Below, piece by piece: positions 20,688 to 33,328 of a DNA stretch of 64,000 bases (the stretch's first letter is position 1; each line of letters opens with the position of its first letter). A program made the translations under genes and the position numbers. The notes below the pieces were generated by a model, which was not told where the DNA came from, did no database searches, and saw nothing but the letters and a program-made list of their open reading frames with translations. Origin of the DNA: Amphritea atlantica (GTDB lineage Bacteria > Pseudomonadota > Gammaproteobacteria > Pseudomonadales > Balneatricaceae); contig CP073344.1 of NCBI GenBank assembly GCA_024397875.1, positions 4,185,034 to 4,249,033 of the forward strand, given 5' to 3'.

Positions 20688-22067
20688 CTAACCATACACC
20701 AGATTTGGCAGCCAGGTAGCCAGTGCAGGCCATTGCGCAAGTGCCATCAGTGCCACCAGCTGGATCATGATAAATGGTATTACCCCCCGATAGATCTGCA
20801 TGGTAGAGATACTTTCCGGTGCTACCCCGCGCAGGTAGAACAGGGCAAAACCAAACGGAGGTGTCAGGAATGAGGTCTGCAGGTTGAGGGCGATCATCAC
20901 CCCAAGCCAGACCGGATCGAGGCCCATCGCCAGCAGAATAGGGGCGACAATCGGCACAACAACAAAGGTGATCTCGATAAAGTCGAGGAAGAACCCCAAC
21001 AGGAAGATCACCAGCATCACCAGCGCCACCGCTCCAAATACCCCGCCAGGTAAGTTGGACAGGAACTGCCGCACCAGATCATCGCCGCCATAGCCACGGA
21101 ACACCAGCGAGAAGATCGATGCACCCACCAGGATAATGAACACCATCGAACTGACCTGAGTGGTCGTGCGCATCACCTCTTTGAGAATGCTCAGAGTGAA
21201 GCACCGGCGGACCATCGCCAGCACCATCGCGCCTACGGCACCGACCGAAGCGGCTTCCGTAGGGGTTGCCCAGCCCCCCAGTATTGACCCCAGCACCAGA
21301 CCGACCAGAAAAACCGGAGGTAATAGCGCAGAGATCACCCGTTTAAACATGTTATCCATGGCATCCCGTTCCTCTTTAGGGATCGCCGGGACGGTGTCAG
21401 GGTGGAAGATTGCTTTAAAAATCAGATAGGCGATATAGGCTGCTACCAGTAACAGACCTGGCAACAGTGCGCCGAGGAACAGGTCACCGACAGTCACTGT
21501 TTCGGGTGAATAGATCCCCTGATCCAGTTGTGCCTGCTGATAGGCTGAAGAGATCACATCACCCAGCAGAACCAGCACAATCGAGGGAGGGATAATCTGT
21601 CCAAGGGTACCCGATGCACAGATGACGCCGGTGGCTACCTTGGGGTCATAGCCGCGGCGCAACATGGTCGGCAGAGACAGCAAACCCATGGTAACCACGG
21701 TTGCTCCTACGATACCGGTGCTGGCTGCCAGTAGCATACCGACAACGGTGACCGATATCCCCAGCCCCCCCCGCATCGGGCCAAACAGTGCGGACATTGT
21801 ATCCAGCAGCTCTTCAGCGATTTTGGATTTTTCCAGCATCACGCCCATAAAGACAAACAGGGGCACTGCAATCAGAACGGAATTATTCATAATACCGAAC
21901 AGGCGGTTAGGCACCGCTTCAAGGAAACTGGCTTCAAAGTGCCCGGTCATAATCCCGATAGCAGCAAATATCAGCCCGGTTCCCGCGAGGGAGAACGCCA
22001 CTGAGTAACCCAGTAGCAGAACAAATATTGCACCGACAAACAGCAATAATGGTAAATATTCAATCAT
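20688..22067 (-). CDS. dctM: TRAP transporter large permease (DctM)
   Basis: A 459-residue membrane protein with about 12 hydrophobic segments, the size and pattern of DctM. Recognisable parts include GTLGQIIPPSIVLVLLGDV and FFLDFIEITFVVVPIVAPIL. It is the ion-coupled translocating subunit, pairing with DctQ and a periplasmic binding protein. Its ATG overlaps the end of dctQ by four bases, so it is translationally coupled. The long second loop carries an acidic insertion (around VTVGDLFLGALLPG). The substrate is inferred only through the nearby DctP protein. Confidence 0.92.
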   Translation of the reverse strand: MIEYLPLLLFVGAIFVLLLGYSVAFSLAGTGLIFAAIGIMTGHFEASFLEAVPNRLFGIMNNSVLIAVPLFVFMGVMLEKSKIAEELLDTMSALFGPMRGGLGISVTVVGMLLAASTGIVGATVVTMGLLSLPTMLRRGYDPKVATGVICASGTLGQIIPPSIVLVLLGDVISSAYQQAQLDQGIYSPETVTVGDLFLGALLPGLLLVAAYIAYLIFKAIFHPDTVPAIPKEERDAMDNMFKRVISALLPPVFLVGLVLGSILGGWATPTEAASVGAVGAMVLAMVRRCFTLSILKEVMRTTTQVSSMVFIILVGASIFSLVFRGYGGDDLVRQFLSNLPGGVFGAVALVMLVIFLLGFFLDFIEITFVVVPIVAPILLAMGLDPVWLGVMIALNLQTSFLTPPFGFALFYLRGVAPESISTMQIYRGVIPFIMIQLVALMALAQWPALATWLPNLVYG

Positions 22068-22621
22068 AGCGGGTGCTCCCCATGAGTATCGGCTTCCGTC
22101 AGATGCTCCAGCCCACTCAGCACCAGTATATTGCGCAACAGCTCAGCGATCCCCTGCAAGATCATCAGCACAGGCATCAGTAGCAGAGAGGTCTTGAGGA
22201 TGTACAGTGCTTCAATACCCCCGGCTTCCTGAGAGCCTTCCATGGTATGCCAGGAGAACAGTACATACTCCCAGGAGATCCACAGAATAAATAGCGAAAC
22301 GGGAAGCAGCAGAAAGAGGGTGCCGATAATATTGATAACGGCTTTACCCCGCTCGCCTAGCGGTCGATAGAAGATATCGACACGGACATGGCCGTCGTGC
22401 TTGAGTGTATATCCCGCGCCAAGCAGGAAGACGAAACTGTGCATATAGATCACAGATTCTTGTAACTGGATGTTGCCGATATTGAGGACATAACGCATTA
22501 CAACGACAACAAAGGTCACCAGCACCATCAGCAACGTCAACCAGGCGATACTTCGGCCGGTCCATTCGCTGAGACCGTCAAGTATCCTGACGACCGTTGC
22601 AATCGGATTCTTATTATTCAT
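22064..22621 (-). CDS. dctQ: TRAP transporter small permease (DctQ)
   Basis: A 185-residue protein with four membrane helices (about 20-45, 58-75, 97-118, 140-162) and the family pattern GRSIAWLTLLMVLVTFVVVVMRYV at the start of the first helix, described by its ends. In TRAP transporters DctQ is required together with DctM. It is first gene of a two-gene minus-strand operon. The upstream 192-base gap to DUF416 holds the promoters of both divergent units. Confidence 0.9.
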   Translation of the reverse strand: MNNKNPIATVVRILDGLSEWTGRSIAWLTLLMVLVTFVVVVMRYVLNIGNIQLQESVIYMHSFVFLLGAGYTLKHDGHVRVDIFYRPLGERGKAVINIIGTLFLLLPVSLFILWISWEYVLFSWHTMEGSQEAGGIEALYILKTSLLLMPVLMILQGIAELLRNILVLSGLEHLTEADTHGEHPL

Positions 22622-22813
22622 GGTTTAAATTCCATTCAGAGCTTACTTTGCCGTTGCAGTATACAGTAAAAAAGCGAACCGAATCAGCGGATTAATGAAC
22701 CTGGTTGAAGGCGCAGTAAGCGCTTGGGTGGGAGCAGCAAATCGAGCATAACTGCTGCAAAATGATTTCTGCGCGGTACAATAGGGACCAAATAGAGCCT
22801 GGGGGTATATCTG

Positions 22814-23410
22814 ATGTCACAATGGTCACTTGAACATGAGCTTAAAGCACTCGATGGCTGGCAACTGAGCGCCTTCTCAGTGGCGCTGACAGAGCGGATG
22901 TTTCCCAACTTTGCGCTGTTTTCAACTTTGCTTGAATTTGGTGACCGTGATCAGGTGCGCAGCATTCTGGATGGTATCTGGAACCGGCTTAGCAATAGCG
23001 GAGCGAAGATGAACTTTGAGGTTCAGCAGGCGAATGTTGAAGCGAATATGCCGGATCTGCAGGTGTTTGATATGTATGGTGCTTCACCGGCATTGGATGC
23101 GATGGTTGCGCTGTACTCAACAATCAACTGTCTGCTGGAACCAAACCGCACGGAAGCCGCCAATATCGGCAATCTGTCGCTGGAGTGTGTTGCCACCTTT
23201 ATTGAAGTAACTGCCGATGCCGATATGTCCGACGAAGAGTTGCTGGTCTATATCAGCCATCACGACATGATGTTGCAGGAAGAAAGCTTTCAGGAAGAGG
23301 TCATTAAGCGGCTGTCGACGATGAAGAGTGCTACGGCCTCCGCCATCAATGAACTTAAACGCCTGGCGGCAAATGAAGGTGTCAGTAATATAGGCGTCAG
23401 TGAAGAGTGA
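22814..23410 (+). CDS. DUF416 protein (YjaG-like)
   Basis: A 198-residue cytoplasmic protein. It tracks E. coli YjaG closely: LDGWQLSAFSVALTERMFPNFALF, FGDRDQVRSILDGIWNRL, FDMYGASPALDAMVAL, EVTADADMSDEEL and a C-terminal GVSNIG, each given in part. The family has no established biochemical role. GGGGGT lies near the start as a weak ribosome site. Its TGA overlaps the ATG of the next small gene, suggesting an operon of three genes. Confidence 0.88.
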   Translation: MSQWSLEHELKALDGWQLSAFSVALTERMFPNFALFSTLLEFGDRDQVRSILDGIWNRLSNSGAKMNFEVQQANVEANMPDLQVFDMYGASPALDAMVALYSTINCLLEPNRTEAANIGNLSLECVATFIEVTADADMSDEELLVYISHHDMMLQEESFQEEVIKRLSTMKSATASAINELKRLAANEGVSNIGVSEE

Positions 23411-23670
23411 TGTTGCGACTGGGTCTGATACTGCTGATACTCCCCGGCGTGGTTTTGATGGGGGCATTCTGGTCTGAGCTGAATACCGTGAATGAGTGCC
23501 TCGCAGCCGGGGGATCGTACAATTACACGGCGCAGGCCTGCGATATGCAGGGGAGACAACCATTCATCCCCTTTGCTCTCCGTAATCCGCTGTTTGTAAA
23601 TCTGACCATGCTGGCCTCTGCCGCTGGCTTTTGCTGTTGTCTGTTCGGGCTATACGTCCGCAGACGCTGA
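23410..23670 (+). CDS. Small membrane protein of unknown function
   Basis: An 86-residue protein with two membrane helices (residues about 2-20 and 58-80). Between them is a periplasm-facing loop of about 35 residues with two Cys (NEC, QAC) that could pair. The second helix ends in three consecutive Cys. The ATG overlaps the stop of the DUF416 gene as TGATG, a sign of coupled translation. No family was recognised. Confidence 0.6.
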   Translation: MLRLGLILLILPGVVLMGAFWSELNTVNECLAAGGSYNYTAQACDMQGRQPFIPFALRNPLFVNLTMLASAAGFCCCLFGLYVRRR

Positions 23671-23690
23671 ATCAAAAGGACTTAAGGTAT

Positions 23691-24125
23691 ATGCGACGTT
23701 TTTGGCTGGGGCTGCTGCTGGCAATTATTGTAGGTGTTTTCTATAGCTGGCTGAACGCACCGGAATGGCTGGAAGGCTGGAATGAAGAGCATCAGCAGAT
23801 GGTTGAGCAGCAGCGCCAGGCAGGCATTGCCGCCGGCATTGAAACCGATCAGCAGGGGTGTGTTAGCGAGGCGTTACAGCGTGTGGAAAGCTGCCAGGAG
23901 TCTGAATACCGCTGTACTGTTAGCGGAGGCACCTTTTTTAAAGCCTGCTGGGAGAGCAGTCAGCCTTCAGTGGGCATCTGTAATACGATTCCTGCCTATC
24001 ATGAAACGGCTACTGAGGATGATAAAGCCTGGGTAAAAGATCGCTGTACAGAGCTTGGGCTGCGGGCGACAGGTTGCCGGTTGATTATGCGTCAGCAACA
24101 ACAGCTTTGTGGTGCGCAGCCGTAG
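23691..24125 (+). CDS. Membrane-anchored Cys-rich periplasmic protein, unknown
   Basis: A 144-residue protein with one N-terminal helix (RFWLGLLLAIIVGVFYSWL, residues about 3-21) and a mainly polar domain with eight Cys, so up to four disulfides are possible in the periplasm. The start at ATG 23691 follows a possible AAGG ribosome site; an upstream in-frame ATG at 23631 lies inside the preceding gene and looks less likely. It is last of the DUF416 group. Disulfide formation would depend on DsbA, also encoded in this window. I do not recognise the family. Confidence 0.6.
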   Translation: MRRFWLGLLLAIIVGVFYSWLNAPEWLEGWNEEHQQMVEQQRQAGIAAGIETDQQGCVSEALQRVESCQESEYRCTVSGGTFFKACWESSQPSVGICNTIPAYHETATEDDKAWVKDRCTELGLRATGCRLIMRQQQQLCGAQP

Positions 24126-24708
24126 TTTTAAGTGTATTTGCCTCATCGACTACCCAGATTGGGGAGTCCCTTGGTGCCGCAATCCTTGTCTTGAGTGATT
24201 GACGCCAGGGCCGCGTGTTCTCTGGTGAGTGGCTGGTTTTTAAGTGATCCATCAGGATGCCGGTTGTCGTTTTCTGACGCTTTCATAACCGGTTAAAGCC
24301 CCTCGCTGTCCTGACCAGCCGATCCGGGGCTTGTCAATATTCTGCTTTATCCGTAATTTGATACAGCTGTTTGAGCCGGAGTGTTGCTGGCTGGCTTAAA
24401 GGAATTAAAAGCACTGTTTACAGAAAATAAATATAACAAAGGTTAATTGGCACTGCTTAATAAGCAGGCTGGCCAGTTTGGTACATGCAGAGTGTTTTTT
24501 CCGCAACATCTGAACTCGCTTACGGCGGCGAATAGTGTGTTGGTCTGAATCAGTTTAAAGACTCTGTCATATTTTACCTTCATCATGCGTACCCCTTTGT
24601 CCGAATATTTGTTTATCGCTTTTTTGATTAAGAGAACCTGTTTTATGTTAATTCCCACCGGTGCAGGTGGAATAAATGTTTTGCTGTAGTGGTTAATCAG
24701 GAAATACC
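24126..24708. other. 583-base intergenic region upstream of the chemosensory operon
   Basis: No convincing gene was found. A 71-codon minus-strand reading frame (24443-24658) has no ribosome site and low-complexity translation, so it is left out. A hairpin with a 7-base perfect stem (AAGCCCC at 24296-24302, GGGGCTT at 24326-24332) is the only clear structure. The last 150 bases are AT-rich and probably hold the promoter of the operon that begins at 24709. Confidence 0.5.
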
Positions 24709-25515
24709 ATGAATATTGGAACTATAGGCTTTCCCGCCGATCAGCAGCAGAAGCTGTCACGGATACTCGAATTATCGAGAAATCAGCGTTATGAACTGGT
24801 GGCCTTTGATCCACAAATGCCTCCGGATCTGTTATTACTGTTCGGTGAGCAAGCGGTTGCGGATCCTGCTCTGGAGCAACTGTCTGACGGTTATCGTTCG
24901 CGGATGATTCAGGTGAGTAAAGAGGCGCCGGCAGAGAGTGGCCTGGGACATATCCGTTATCCGCTGGTGTCGTCCCGGGTTATCCGCACTCTGGATGAGA
25001 TGACCTCTGAAAATGAGGAGCAGTGTGATGATCTTCAGGCTGCAGCTGCCGCAGCAGAGGAACGTTTCAGTAAATATGCAGCGGTCGCGATTGAGCTGCC
25101 GCAGCCAGTGCCACAGCAGGATAATTATCGGGTGCTGGTGGTGGATGACAATAGTGCGATGCAACAGGCACTAACGCTGGAGCTGGAAAAGCTACCCGCT
25201 GTGGTTGAGCTAGCCTATGCTGATAATGGGGAACAGGCATTAGATAAAGTCAGCGGTGAGCCGTTTGATTTTATTTTTCTGGATGTGATGATGCCCGGCA
25301 TTGATGGGTTTGAAACCTGCACCCGAATGCGCGAGCTGCCAGCACTGAAGAAAACCCCGATTATTATGCTGACCTCTAAAACCTCGCCTCTGGATGAGGT
25401 AAAAGGGATTATGGCGGGTTGTTCTACCTATCTGACCAAGCCAATAGATCCGGATGAATTTCAGAAGGTCATTGGCAGGGTATCCAGTTGGGTGAATGAG
25501 TTTAAGCGAACCTAG
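24709..25515 (+). CDS. Response regulator with N-terminal extension (PilG-like receiver)
   Basis: A 268-residue protein. Residues about 140-262 are a CheY-type receiver: LVVDDNSA holds the acidic pocket, Asp in FIFLDVMMPGIDG is the phosphate acceptor, and Thr and Lys appear in MLTSK and YLTKPI. The first 125 residues (MNIGTIGFPADQQQKLSRIL and on) are Ala- and Leu-rich and look like a degenerate receiver or adaptor. Pseudomonas PilG is only about 135 residues, so this N-terminal extension is unusual. First gene of the operon; it probably carries the output to the pilus or another motor. Confidence 0.72.
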   Translation: MNIGTIGFPADQQQKLSRILELSRNQRYELVAFDPQMPPDLLLLFGEQAVADPALEQLSDGYRSRMIQVSKEAPAESGLGHIRYPLVSSRVIRTLDEMTSENEEQCDDLQAAAAAAEERFSKYAAVAIELPQPVPQQDNYRVLVVDDNSAMQQALTLELEKLPAVVELAYADNGEQALDKVSGEPFDFIFLDVMMPGIDGFETCTRMRELPALKKTPIIMLTSKTSPLDEVKGIMAGCSTYLTKPIDPDEFQKVIGRVSSWVNEFKRT

Positions 25516-25566
25516 ATATGAGTATTGCCAGATAGTCTGGTAACTGAAATTTAAAATGGAGTGGTA

Positions 25567-25929
25567 ATGAGTAAGAAAATTCTGGTCGTTGAAGATGATC
25601 CCGTACAGCAGCAACGTATCTGCGATGTACTGAAAAGCGTTGATGCCGAGATTATTATTGCGGTGAATGGGCAACAGGGGATTAGCAAGGCGATTGAGGA
25701 AAGACCGGATCTTATTCTTATGGATGTGGTAATGCCCGAAGTGGATGGTTTTGCCGCCTGTCGACAGATCACTTCAGGTGATGAGACCCGGGAGATCCCG
25801 GTGGTTATCGTTTCCAGTAAAAACCAGGAAGCGGATAAAGTCTGGGCGCAGCTTCAGGGGGCAAAAGCGATGATCGCCAAGCCTTTTTCTGATCAGGAGC
25901 TGGTGGATCAGGTAAACGCATTTCTCTAA
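25567..25929 (+). CDS. PilH-like single-domain response regulator
   Basis: A 120-residue stand-alone receiver. The acidic pair is in VVEDDP, the acceptor Asp is in LILMDVVMPEVDG, and Ser and Lys sit in IVSSK and AKPF. In the Pil-Chp system PilH drains phosphate from the kinase or opposes PilG. The ATG at 25567 has GGAG five bases ahead and was preferred over an upstream in-frame GTG at 25561. It is 51 bases after the first response regulator gene and 13 bases before the CheW-like gene. Confidence 0.75.
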   Translation: MSKKILVVEDDPVQQQRICDVLKSVDAEIIIAVNGQQGISKAIEERPDLILMDVVMPEVDGFAACRQITSGDETREIPVVIVSSKNQEADKVWAQLQGAKAMIAKPFSDQELVDQVNAFL

Positions 25930-25942
25930 GGATTCGTTATTA

Positions 25943-26440
25943 ATGGAACAGCAGAATATAACCACGGCCAGTGAGGCCGGGCCTCAGGATAGTTATGACC
26001 TTCGTCATGGATTCCGGGTAGGTTTTTTGCAGTTATTGCTGCAATCACAGACCCGTTCTGAGTTGCACCGGTGTGAGCGGTTGTGCTCCATTCCCGATAC
26101 CCCGGACTGGTTTGTCGGGTTTATCAATCATCGGGGAGATGCTGTTCCTGTATATGACCTTGCTGCTTCTTTAGGGCTGGGTATCACCGATCCGAAAATG
26201 GGATGGTTACTGCTTCTGGATGCGCAGCCTGCTACCGCTGCAGTACTGTTGCAGGAAACGCCTCAGGGAATCACTAACCCTGATGTAGCCGACGCGGCTC
26301 CTTATCCTGAACTTGTGGATGGGATCTGCAGTGGTCAGTATCTCTATCGTAACTCCATCTGGTTTGAGTTCGATCATCGGGCCTATTTTTCCAGGCAGAA
26401 ACAGCGCTTTATCAAGACAGATTCCGCTATCCCGGCCTGA
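25943..26440 (+). CDS. CheW-like adaptor (PilI-like), divergent
   Basis: A 165-residue protein with the CheW fold by context and by the pattern GFRVGFLQLLLQSQTRSEL, IPDTPDWFVGFINHRGDAVPVYDL and DARPATAAVLLQ-like strands, though conservation is low. CheW proteins couple receptors to the CheA kinase; this one sits between the PilH-like gene and the MCP gene, exactly where PilI lies in the Pil-Chp cluster. It looks more diverged than standard PilI. The kinase-binding surface cannot be judged by eye. Confidence 0.6.
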   Translation: MEQQNITTASEAGPQDSYDLRHGFRVGFLQLLLQSQTRSELHRCERLCSIPDTPDWFVGFINHRGDAVPVYDLAASLGLGITDPKMGWLLLLDAQPATAAVLLQETPQGITNPDVADAAPYPELVDGICSGQYLYRNSIWFEFDHRAYFSRQKQRFIKTDSAIPA

Positions 26441-26481
26441 GACGCTGGATAAAGCAGATATTGACACGGGGAATACCACGT

Positions 26482-28623
26482 ATGACTTCATTCAGGCAGA
26501 TAAAAACCGATAACAGCTTTCAGATGTGGGAATTCCGTAATATACGGATGCCACTTAAGTTCGCGATTGCCGGCGTTCTGATGGTGATCGGCCTCATCTT
26601 TATGGGTGCTTCTTATTACCAGACCATTGTTATCGATGAGCGTGCAGAGGCGCGTTCTCAGGAGGTGAATGCATTCTTGCTGCTGGCGGGCAATATTGAT
26701 GCGAATATCACTCAGGCTCGCTATTATGAGAAGAGCTTTCAGATCGGTAATGATCTGATGCAGTTGATGCAGTTTAACCGCACGATGGCGGCAGTGGATC
26801 GGGATATTCTTAAACTGCAGCAGTATCTCGAGACCCCTGAAGACCAGGAACGGGTGTTGAAGTTGCAGTCCGTTATCGATAACTACCAGGATACGCTTTA
26901 CGATGCTTCCGAGGCGGCCATTGTCGCAGGTCTGACGCCTGAACAGGGACTTTCCGGGGAGATGAGAGCGTTGTTGTCGAGCACCGGTGAGCGAGTCTCC
27001 GGAACCCGTCAGCCTGACCTGATTAGTTCATTCAGCAGCTTGAAAAACAGCATCAATGATTATGTTTTCAGCGCCGGACAGGCGGTGCCTAAAGCTTCGG
27101 TTAAATTGCAGATTGAGGTGCTCAAGCGACAGCTGCAGACGGCGGCTGCTGAGCAGATATCGCAAAGCCGGAATGCTCTGGCCAATATCACTGAAGCTGA
27201 ACAGCTTTTTGGACAGTTATCTGACGCCCTCGAGCGCAGAGATAGCCTGTTTCGTCTTTTACCCGCGATTATCGTAGCACTGGATCCGCACATTATCCGT
27301 ATCATCAAGCTGGCGGATGAACAGAAAGCAGACAACAGCGCGTTACAGGCAGAAGAGACGCTCACGATGGTGAGTTACTTCTTTTTCTCGATGGCGATGA
27401 TGATTGTGGCAATGGCTGTGGCGATGTCCATTATCAAGTTCGGCGTGGTCGACCCGGTAACTAAACTACAGGACACGGTAAACCGGGTGCGGGAGGGGGA
27501 TGTTGATGCCCGCAGCCAGCTTGAATCGCGGGATGAGCTGGGACAGTTCAGTCTGGTATTGGATACCTTGCTGGATGAGAAGGAGCTGGCACTGGAAACT
27601 AAAGAGCAGGAAAACCGTCAGCTCAACGGCTCTATTATCGAGCTGATTAAAAGTGTATTCCAGATCAGTCAGCGGGATCTTAGCGTCAGGGTTCCGGTTG
27701 CGGAAGATGTAACCGGTGCGATCGCTGACTCGATCAACCAGCTGACAGCCTCGATTGTGACGGTACTGAACGATGTAAATGCCGTTTCCCTGCGGGTAAA
27801 TAATGCATCTGTACAGGTGAAGTCTCAGTCTGAAACAGTACTGACCTACGCCAGCCGTGAACAGGAAGAGATTGTTGAAACCCTGCAGGGACTCGACTCA
27901 GCAATCAAGGCGATGGAATTGATCTCAAAACTGGCGGTACTGACGAATAACGCTTCGCAAAAGGCGATTAAAACCTCGGAAACGGCGATGAGCTCGGTAT
28001 CTCAGACCATCGGCAGTATCAATAAGATCCGTCAGACCATTCATGAGGCGGAAAAACGGATTAAACGCCTGGGTGAACGTTCTCAGGAGATCGGCGGCAT
28101 CGTCGGTCTGATCAACAACATCTCTGAGCGAACCCATGTGTTATCGTTGAATGCGAGTATGCACGCAGCCTCTGCCGGTGAAGCGGGACGGGGTCTGATG
28201 GTGGTGGTAGATGAAGTACAGCGTCTGGCGGAGAACTCCCGGGAAGCGACGTCAGAGATCGAGTCTCTGGTAAACAATATTCAGCTGGAAACAGCCGATA
28301 CCATCAACGTTATGAATACCGTAATCACCGACGTGGTCGAGGGTACCCGTCTGGCAGAGGAAGCGGGTGAACGGATGGATGAAACCCGTGCTACGACACA
28401 GACGCTGGTTGAGTCCGTCGTGCGGATCGCGCAGAACTCAGCCCGGCAGGCCCGGGTAGCGAAAGAGCTGCGGGTACGTGCGGGTAAGATCGATGAAACC
28501 ACCCTGGCAACCAACAAGGAGATGCTACAACAGGCTGAACTCTCTGATGAGCTGGTAAGTGCCGCGCAGGAGCTTCAGCGATCTGTAAGCGTGTTCAAGC
28601 TGGCGGCTCCGACCGCCTCCTGA
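26482..28623 (+). CDS. Methyl-accepting chemotaxis protein with HBM-like sensor (PilJ position)
   Basis: A 713-residue chemoreceptor. TM1 is near residues 28-48 and TM2 near 298-320. The intervening periplasmic region is all helix, with ARYYEKSFQIGNDLMQLMQF resembling the helical bimodular (HBM) signature rather than the PilJ domain. HAMP follows TM2. The signalling tip reads NISERTHVLSLNASMHAASAGEAGRG, described by its ends, and has the RTHVLSLNAS variation seen in pilus-type (Tfp) receptors. Start ATG 26482 follows GGGGA; a TTG seven codons earlier is the alternative. It is in an operon with two response regulators and a CheA hybrid. Confidence 0.75.
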   Translation: MTSFRQIKTDNSFQMWEFRNIRMPLKFAIAGVLMVIGLIFMGASYYQTIVIDERAEARSQEVNAFLLLAGNIDANITQARYYEKSFQIGNDLMQLMQFNRTMAAVDRDILKLQQYLETPEDQERVLKLQSVIDNYQDTLYDASEAAIVAGLTPEQGLSGEMRALLSSTGERVSGTRQPDLISSFSSLKNSINDYVFSAGQAVPKASVKLQIEVLKRQLQTAAAEQISQSRNALANITEAEQLFGQLSDALERRDSLFRLLPAIIVALDPHIIRIIKLADEQKADNSALQAEETLTMVSYFFFSMAMMIVAMAVAMSIIKFGVVDPVTKLQDTVNRVREGDVDARSQLESRDELGQFSLVLDTLLDEKELALETKEQENRQLNGSIIELIKSVFQISQRDLSVRVPVAEDVTGAIADSINQLTASIVTVLNDVNAVSLRVNNASVQVKSQSETVLTYASREQEEIVETLQGLDSAIKAMELISKLAVLTNNASQKAIKTSETAMSSVSQTIGSINKIRQTIHEAEKRIKRLGERSQEIGGIVGLINNISERTHVLSLNASMHAASAGEAGRGLMVVVDEVQRLAENSREATSEIESLVNNIQLETADTINVMNTVITDVVEGTRLAEEAGERMDETRATTQTLVESVVRIAQNSARQARVAKELRVRAGKIDETTLATNKEMLQQAELSDELVSAAQELQRSVSVFKLAAPTAS

Positions 28624-28644
28624 GTAACCTGACAGGCCGATAGC

Positions 28645-32511
<3,867 letters not shown>

Positions 32512-32524
32512 AGACAGTATTGAT

Positions 32525-33313
32525 ATGAAGACTAAAAAAATCATCAAAGCATCAATCTCGACCCTACTCATGACCATCTGTCTGGCGGGATTAGCCCGGG
32601 CTGCAGATATCAAAACTCAACCCGAAGCGATCAGTGTCGCAGCGCAGCAGCGGACGCTGACACAGGTTATGATGAAAAATTATCTGTTTTCTGCGCTTGG
32701 CGTGCGTTCCCGGAATGCTGATGAGCAGTTAGCAGAGGCAACTCAGCAGTTTACCTCGCAACAGCAACAGCTGGCTGAGTTTGTAGCCGATGAGGGAGTA
32801 CAGCAACAGTTAGCACGGATGAGTCAGAGCTGGCCAGCAGTGCAGCAACAGTTTCAGAGAAAACCTGATAAATTGCGCTTTAAGGAGCTGTATGCCGATA
32901 ACGAAACACTCCTGACTGAGGCCGATAGTACGTTGAAAAAGGTCGTTCAGGCGAAACCGGATGTGCGTGCTCAACCGCTGTCGCTGTTGGGACAGCAGGA
33001 GTTGCTTTGTCAGCGTCTGGTAGTTCTCTATGCGATGACCGCCTGGGGCGTTGCGTCAGAAGCGGATAGCTCATATGAGACTATCACCAGCGAACTGCAT
33101 GAGAATATGGCTCTGTTACAGAAGCTACCGCAGAATACGGCTGAGATTAATGAGCAGCTGCAGCAGCTCAATCAGGCGCTGGAGCGGACACTGCAAGTGT
33201 CAAAAGCCCGTCCTGGAGCCCTGCTGCCAGCGCTGGTCGACCGTTCCGTAGTCAAAGTGGTTATGCAACTGGAGCAGCTGCAGTCGGACTATCGTTCTCT
33301 GGCTGGCGCATAA
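32525..33313 (+). CDS. Free-standing PilJ-domain periplasmic protein
   Basis: A 262-residue protein with a signal peptide (IKASISTLLMTICLAGLARA, residues about 7-25). The mature part is a single helical domain whose start (EAISVAAQQRTLTQVMMKN) and later QQELLCQRL region match the type IV pili methyl-accepting transducer N-terminal (PilJ_NarX-like) family. It has no second membrane helix, no HAMP and no signalling tip, so it cannot transmit by itself. It begins 13 bases past the CheA-like gene and is probably cotranscribed. It may bind a ligand and dock onto the upstream HBM-type receptor. The ATG was chosen because the signal peptide starts here. Confidence 0.72.
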   Translation: MKTKKIIKASISTLLMTICLAGLARAADIKTQPEAISVAAQQRTLTQVMMKNYLFSALGVRSRNADEQLAEATQQFTSQQQQLAEFVADEGVQQQLARMSQSWPAVQQQFQRKPDKLRFKELYADNETLLTEADSTLKKVVQAKPDVRAQPLSLLGQQELLCQRLVVLYAMTAWGVASEADSSYETITSELHENMALLQKLPQNTAEINEQLQQLNQALERTLQVSKARPGALLPALVDRSVVKVVMQLEQLQSDYRSLAGA

Positions 33314-33328
33314 ACTTCTGCGGGTGAT

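Noticed and set aside
24443..24658. 71-codon minus-strand frame upstream of the chemosensory operon
   Set aside because: No ribosome site, atypical composition and no recognisable feature.
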